A program made the translations under genes and the position numbers. A DNA stretch of 64,000 bases from positions 28,954,001 to 29,018,000 of the forward strand of contig OU452201.1 of NCBI GenBank assembly GCA_911728435.2. The letters are read 5' to 3'. Below the pieces are notes generated by a model. The model saw nothing but the letters and a program-made list of their open reading frames with translations, ran no database searches and was not told the origin of the DNA. This stretch comes from Apoderus coryli (taxonomy: Eukaryota > Arthropoda > Insecta > Coleoptera > Attelabidae). Below, piece after piece: positions 59,635-64,000 of this stretch. Each line of letters starts with the position of its first letter. Positions within the stretch are counted from its first letter, which is position 1.

Positions 59635-61672
59635 TATAAATACTTTACAATACATTTTAAATTTGTACATAAATATCTAGGAAATCAGTAACAACCAAAA
59701 GTTGAAATCCAATAAATTTAAGTATTTAATAAAGAAGATGTCCAATGCTAGACCAACCGGTATATATCTCATTTAATTTGTAGAAACCCTAACTACAAAT
59801 AATAAAAATTACTTTACTACATAAATATTTAAAATACAACTACTTAATAATGATAATCATAAAAATAACAAATTTCTAAGACATGCTACTATGTGCTCGA
59901 AAATTGAAAAACAAATATAAAATTAATAACAGAATAAGAAATAAAAAAAAACCAACGAACGGGGAATTTTGTATAAAAAAATAACATGACTTACATATAA
60001 CATTTGGCAAACTCTCCTGAGATACGCCTTACGTTAAAAAAAGGAATTAAAAAAATATTAATGATTTCATTACAATAATAGGAAGAAGAATCATTAATTA
60101 CACTTCCAAAAAACAAGCAAGTTGCTTCCCAACCGTTTTTTTAACAAACTCACTCAGGTCTTTGATTTACAAAAATAATTAATCTGGAATGGACGCAGTA
60201 ATTTATTAGAAAAGAGAAGGCAAAATGTTAATTTTAGAGGCAAAGGAATCAATATCTATTAGAAACAACGTAAAATTACTCACGAAAAAATAATTGATGG
60301 TTCAAAAAAATAACATCAAACAATAAAATAAAACTGCAATACAGAGTGTGTAAAAACTTAATTCACAGAAACTGTTTTATCCAAAAATGTTTTCAAAAGG
60401 AGTTAGAGCTATTTGAAGATGGTCTGTCTACTGGAATTCGTGTTTTTACAATTATTATTGTTTGTTTCTAGACCATCTCATCTAGTCATATTTTTAAAAT
60501 AATTTTAATGGGCTACGATTCATAAAGAGCCCTAGGAAGACCGATACTTCCCGTTATCTATAATTTCGTTATCTATTACGGGCTTTAGATGATTTCGAGT
60601 TGCCTTTACACTTCCATTTCCCATAAACGGTGCCTCGATTCTTGCGATCCATCCGGGAGGAGGCACGGATAATCAAAAAGCAAATCGTTATTCGACTATT
60701 CTTCAATATTCTCCATTATAAATTGAACTTGACAAAATTAATAAAATCACTGAAGCAGCAAGTAAATAACGCACAAATCTGAGTTTACACTGTTTTGACA
60801 TAAAATCAACAAGATTCATCAATTCATCTCAAAATCAAGGTGTAATTTTTGGAATTTCATCGGCTTTTGCTTAAAATATCGATCAACAAAAAACCGTTAG
60901 AAATAAGTATATGGAGAGCTATAGCAAATCGATCAAATTTTGATTTTACGAGGGTTATAACCCCTCCCTATGCGGGAATATACATGCCCTGTTTATACAC
61001 TTAATTAGATTAAAGTTGGTCCCATTTTGGCATGACGATAGATTGGCAAACAACTTGCAGAGTTCTAATAAAAATGCAATAAATATTTGTTAACATAAAA
61101 TATTTTAGATATTTCTCACTAGCCAAAAATTAATTTTTGATGCTTAAATTATACTCCTACAATAACTGATATGTTCAAATCTAACTTAAAGAAAAATAAT
61201 TGTTCACAACCGTGTGACTTTCTTATTTGAAGACAAAACCTTATAATATGGTATACTCGTACAGCTTTTAAACATTTCATTCAAATAGAGCTGTGTTTCT
61301 TCAAATAATAAAGTTGCAAAGCTGTGAGCAGTCAGCTAAATCACCCGGTGCACCGAAGTTTCTACAAATGGAAAAGTAGTCTTTTTGATCAACAGAGTTT
61401 CATACATACAAGTCAAAAATTAATTAAGATTAAACTGAATTATGTTAATTGATTATAGAGACAAGCAGCTTTTACCCTATGTTATCTATTTATTTAAAAT
61501 GGCAATTTGAGCATAACAAGATTTAATGATAAATCATTGATGAGTGTAGACTTTGGAATAAGTAATACCGAACCAATTTTAAACGAGTAATAACACGCTG
61601 ATGGATTATGTTGCAATACAATACAAAGGGATGTCCAATTTCAAAAGTACCTACTACATATTGTCCGTCATA
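59635..61672. other. Intron sequence, nothing recognised
   Basis: AT-rich, stops in all frames, no repeat partner noted in the window. Confidence 0.45.
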
Positions 61673-61734
61673 TGCGTATGGAATATCCACGAGTTGGTAG
61701 GTTCGCGATATCTTATCAACAAGCAAAAATATAC

Positions 61735-62850
61735 GTCAGTGATTGTCATGACGCAGGGGAAAGCACGGAGGAACTGGGTGTCGTTCCAGACGAACAGTTC
61801 GGCTCAGGGAGGCGCTTGGTACGGAACAAAGGGCTGAATAGGAGACAGGTCACGGGTGCGCTGTTTCTGAACGTTGCAAGAGCCTTCGACGGAGTCTGGC
61901 ATGATGGTCTCATCTACAAGATGTTTCTACTCGGATATTCATTGGGCATCATCCAACTGATTGACAGCCACCTGCAGGATCGAACTTGCCGAGTTCGGTT
62001 TAGTTTCAGATACTCGGCTGGGGTACCACAGGGCTCCGTTCTGTCATCTCACCTTTTCACAGTCTACACGAGTAATGTACCAGGCACGGATCAGACAACC
62101 ATAACACAGTATGCCGGCGATACAGCAATTCTGACAAGAAGAAGGATGCCTGATTTGGCGTACTCAAATAAACGCTGAGAAAAGTACTGCTTTGCTTATC
62201 CGTGGAAAAAGAAGAAAGGAACCATGGGGACACGGCAATGTACATTGGTGTTACTTTGGACACGGGCCTCACATTCCAGAAGCACACCAGCATTGCAACC
62301 GGAAAAGGGCAGGCGGCTATCGACGCGCTGCTTTCATTGATCAACAGGAAAAGCAGACTACAACTGAAAAGCAACTCATCATCAAAACTGTCGTACAACC
62401 GGAAATGTCGTACGCGTCAACAGCATGGGGACAAGTAGCGAAGTCATACCGGAGGAAACTGGAAGCAAAGGAGCACAAGGCTATCAGAATAGGACTAGAC
62501 GCACCATGGTTCGTGAGGAACGACTGAATCCGTAGAGACTTAGGTCTCAACTCCTTGACGGAACATCTCGCACAGGGATGAACTTCGGTCTTTGAAAAGG
62601 CAGAGCGACATCAGAACACAGTTCTGCGGGCAGCAGTGGACTACGACGCGTCAGCAGCATGGAGACAAGGAACAAGCAAGAAGTTCCAAAAGGCCAAGAT
62701 GCCAACTAAGCTCTATAGAGTGAAGACAACGTCTATTCTAGCGGAAGAAACTTCAGAAGTTCCAACTACTAGCAGACACATATAGCATCAGTCAAGACGA
62801 GAAAGTACAGACGATAGATAGACCTTCAGGACATAGTCCCAGGCCTTCTG
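61735..62850 (+). pseudogene. Jockey-like reverse transcriptase relic
   Basis: Antisense within the minus-strand gene. + strand frames read 'VVPDEQFGSGRRL', 'TGALFLNVARAFDGVWHDGL' (first Asp box, D altered to N just before), 'AGVPQGSVLSSHLFTVYTSN', 'TQYAGDTAILTRRR' (catalytic YADD mutated to YAGD), 'MYIGVTLDTGLTFQKHTSIA' and 'LIIKTVVQPEMSYASTAWGQ'. A decayed C-terminus reaches about 62640-62850. Several deletions and frameshifts. GC content is higher than its surroundings, as often seen for LINE ORFs. It is dead. Confidence 0.88.
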
Positions 62851-63281
62851 AAACGAAAGGCGAGCTCCTGGAGGAATAGAAGTCTTCCCTCCAGAAATCT
62901 TCGATGAGATGCCTCGATTCACCGGAGAGGTTTTAGTGGGTAATAGCTGGGACACCTTGCTAAGCTTGAGTCCAACACTCACCTGCGGATTACAGGTGGT
63001 GGGTCATGACGGTAGAAAAAATCTCAGGTATAAATTTATAGGTCACAAAAGTACGGGAATAAATATTTTTAACAGTCGAATAAAAAATTGCAAGTAAGTT
63101 TCTTCTATATTCCATAAGTGGGCTGACACGGTCTTTAAGAAGTGGCGTCTCGAGATTATGTAAACCGTTTGGCGGTGATACTTCTTGTAATGATGGCAGA
63201 AGATAACGTTAATTTGTATTCGTAGACTTATTAGGAATAAATTACTCGCCCAAAACTGGCTATCTTCCCAATAAAACAAAA

Positions 63282-63799
63282 CTAAATATCATTTTCATCA
63301 GTAGTCTCACCATCGTCATGAGCAAACTGCTTCCCAAAATCTACCGAATTACTCACACCCCTAGCAATAATAAAACTATTAGTACTAAATACCGTGTCAT
63401 AATGTGACTCAGTTATATTACCAATCGATCTGCTAAGTCTGTTATTTTGCACCAAACCAGCCGACTTATTATTATTTATGTTATTGTTATTATTGTTGGG
63501 AAAACTATTATTACGCGACCCGCCAAACCATTTCAACAAACTGCTTAAAGTCCTGCTGCTACTACTACTATTGCTATTTGTTGTAGTAGTACTGTAATCG
63601 GTAGCTGGCGAGTCAATATTACCTATTATATCGTGATTCGATCGAGTCGCTATTGGTCGCGCCTTATCCAAATTGGGTGCACTTTTCGACCAGATGGCAC
63701 TTCGATTCGCGGCTGGCCGTAACATTGGGATTTGGCCGCGTTCGCGTTGGTGACATGTACTGGGACCCCATGTTTTACCTTTTACACCATCGGCAGGCA
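63282..63799 (-). CDS. Alternative last exon of the minus-strand gene (short isoform)
   Basis: After an acceptor (ttacatttcag) at 63800, a phase-1 exon opens with 'VPADGVKGKTWGPSTCHQR' and 'GQIPMLRPAANRSAIWSKSA', then a Ser/Asn-rich tail (poly-Ser, 'LSSLLKWFGGS', an Asn run), 'RSIGNITESHYDTVF' and 'DDGETTDENDI', stop TAG. It gives 171 residues. Its beginning resembles exon 56023-56115 (P-A-D/E, W-G-P, then N/Q-V/I-P-M) and both start in the same phase. They are therefore best read as alternative exons spliced to one upstream exon outside the window. A Ser/Asn-rich acidic C-terminus again suggests a disordered cytoplasmic tail. Confidence 0.8.
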
Positions 63800-64000
63800 C
63801 TGAAATGTAAGTAGTGGAGTATTGACGGATTGTGGACGTCCACAAAAAAAATACCTTATATGGCGCTATGTGTGTGTCCTGTTTATATCGAGTTTTTCCT
63901 TGCAATAGAATTACTAATATGTACCGCTAAAGTTAATTTATAGTTTTAATGTAATTTTTTTTTAACGAATCGCTTAAATAAAACGAACCAATAATTAATC
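63800..64000. other. Intron of the minus-strand gene
   Basis: Non-coding; the next upstream exon lies outside the window. Confidence 0.5.

Noticed and set aside
1..64000. CRISPR array, operons, bacterial signals
   Set aside because: Spliced genes, SINE/LINE content and poly(A) signals show a eukaryote. The tandem repeats lack spacers.

Overview
This is AT-rich eukaryotic DNA, almost certainly from an insect. The grounds are a small two-exon chitin-binding (Rebers-Riddiford) cuticle-type gene with a TATA box and an arthropod TCAGT initiator, and a dense mix of jockey/R1-like non-LTR elements, Tc1/mariner, P-like and hAT transposons and SINEs. A beetle would fit, but order cannot be fixed from the sequence. 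About 3 kb is credible host coding sequence; most of the rest is transposon wreckage and inverted-repeat elements inside introns and intergenic DNA.

Layout. 1-21 kb: no host exon recognised. It holds two ~0.9 kb direct repeats, three near-perfect hairpins, a broken IS630/Tc1-type transposase carrying a 92-bp x3 tandem repeat, a SINE, several foldback elements and two LINE 3' ends. 21.5-23.2 kb: a complete cuticle-type gene (94 aa) with core promoter and poly(A) signals. 25.4-32.8 kb: the last four coding exons of Naa15 (auxiliary, ribosome-anchoring subunit of the NatA N-terminal acetyltransferase) on the + strand, with LINEs and a foldback family in its introns. 33-48.8 kb: intergenic, packed with nested inverted-repeat elements, LINE tails, a Tc1/mariner deletion derivative, a second SINE and ribozyme-bearing repeats. 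49.7-63.8 kb: 3' exons of a - strand gene encoding a long low-complexity Ser/Tyr/Asn-rich C-terminus. It shows two alternative ends that start with related exons; introns hold Tc1, P-like, hAT and jockey relics.

The most interesting system is a dispersed repeat family of about 0.3 kb (10.6, 36.6, 43.4-43.8 and 47.5 kb) whose members carry a type I hammerhead self-cleaving ribozyme. Two copies keep every core nucleotide, one keeps the core with a weakened stem III, and one has a broken core. The ribozyme sits at the tip of a long extended stem I; in the 43.6-kb copy the arms are 67 nt and almost perfectly paired. This is the architecture known from Penelope-like elements and retrozymes, yet no reverse transcriptase is attached, so a non-autonomous retrozyme-like family is likely.

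Other points: every recognisable transposon coding remnant inside the two host genes lies antisense to its host, and the - strand gene stops directly at the end of a mariner relic that probably supplies its 3' UTR.
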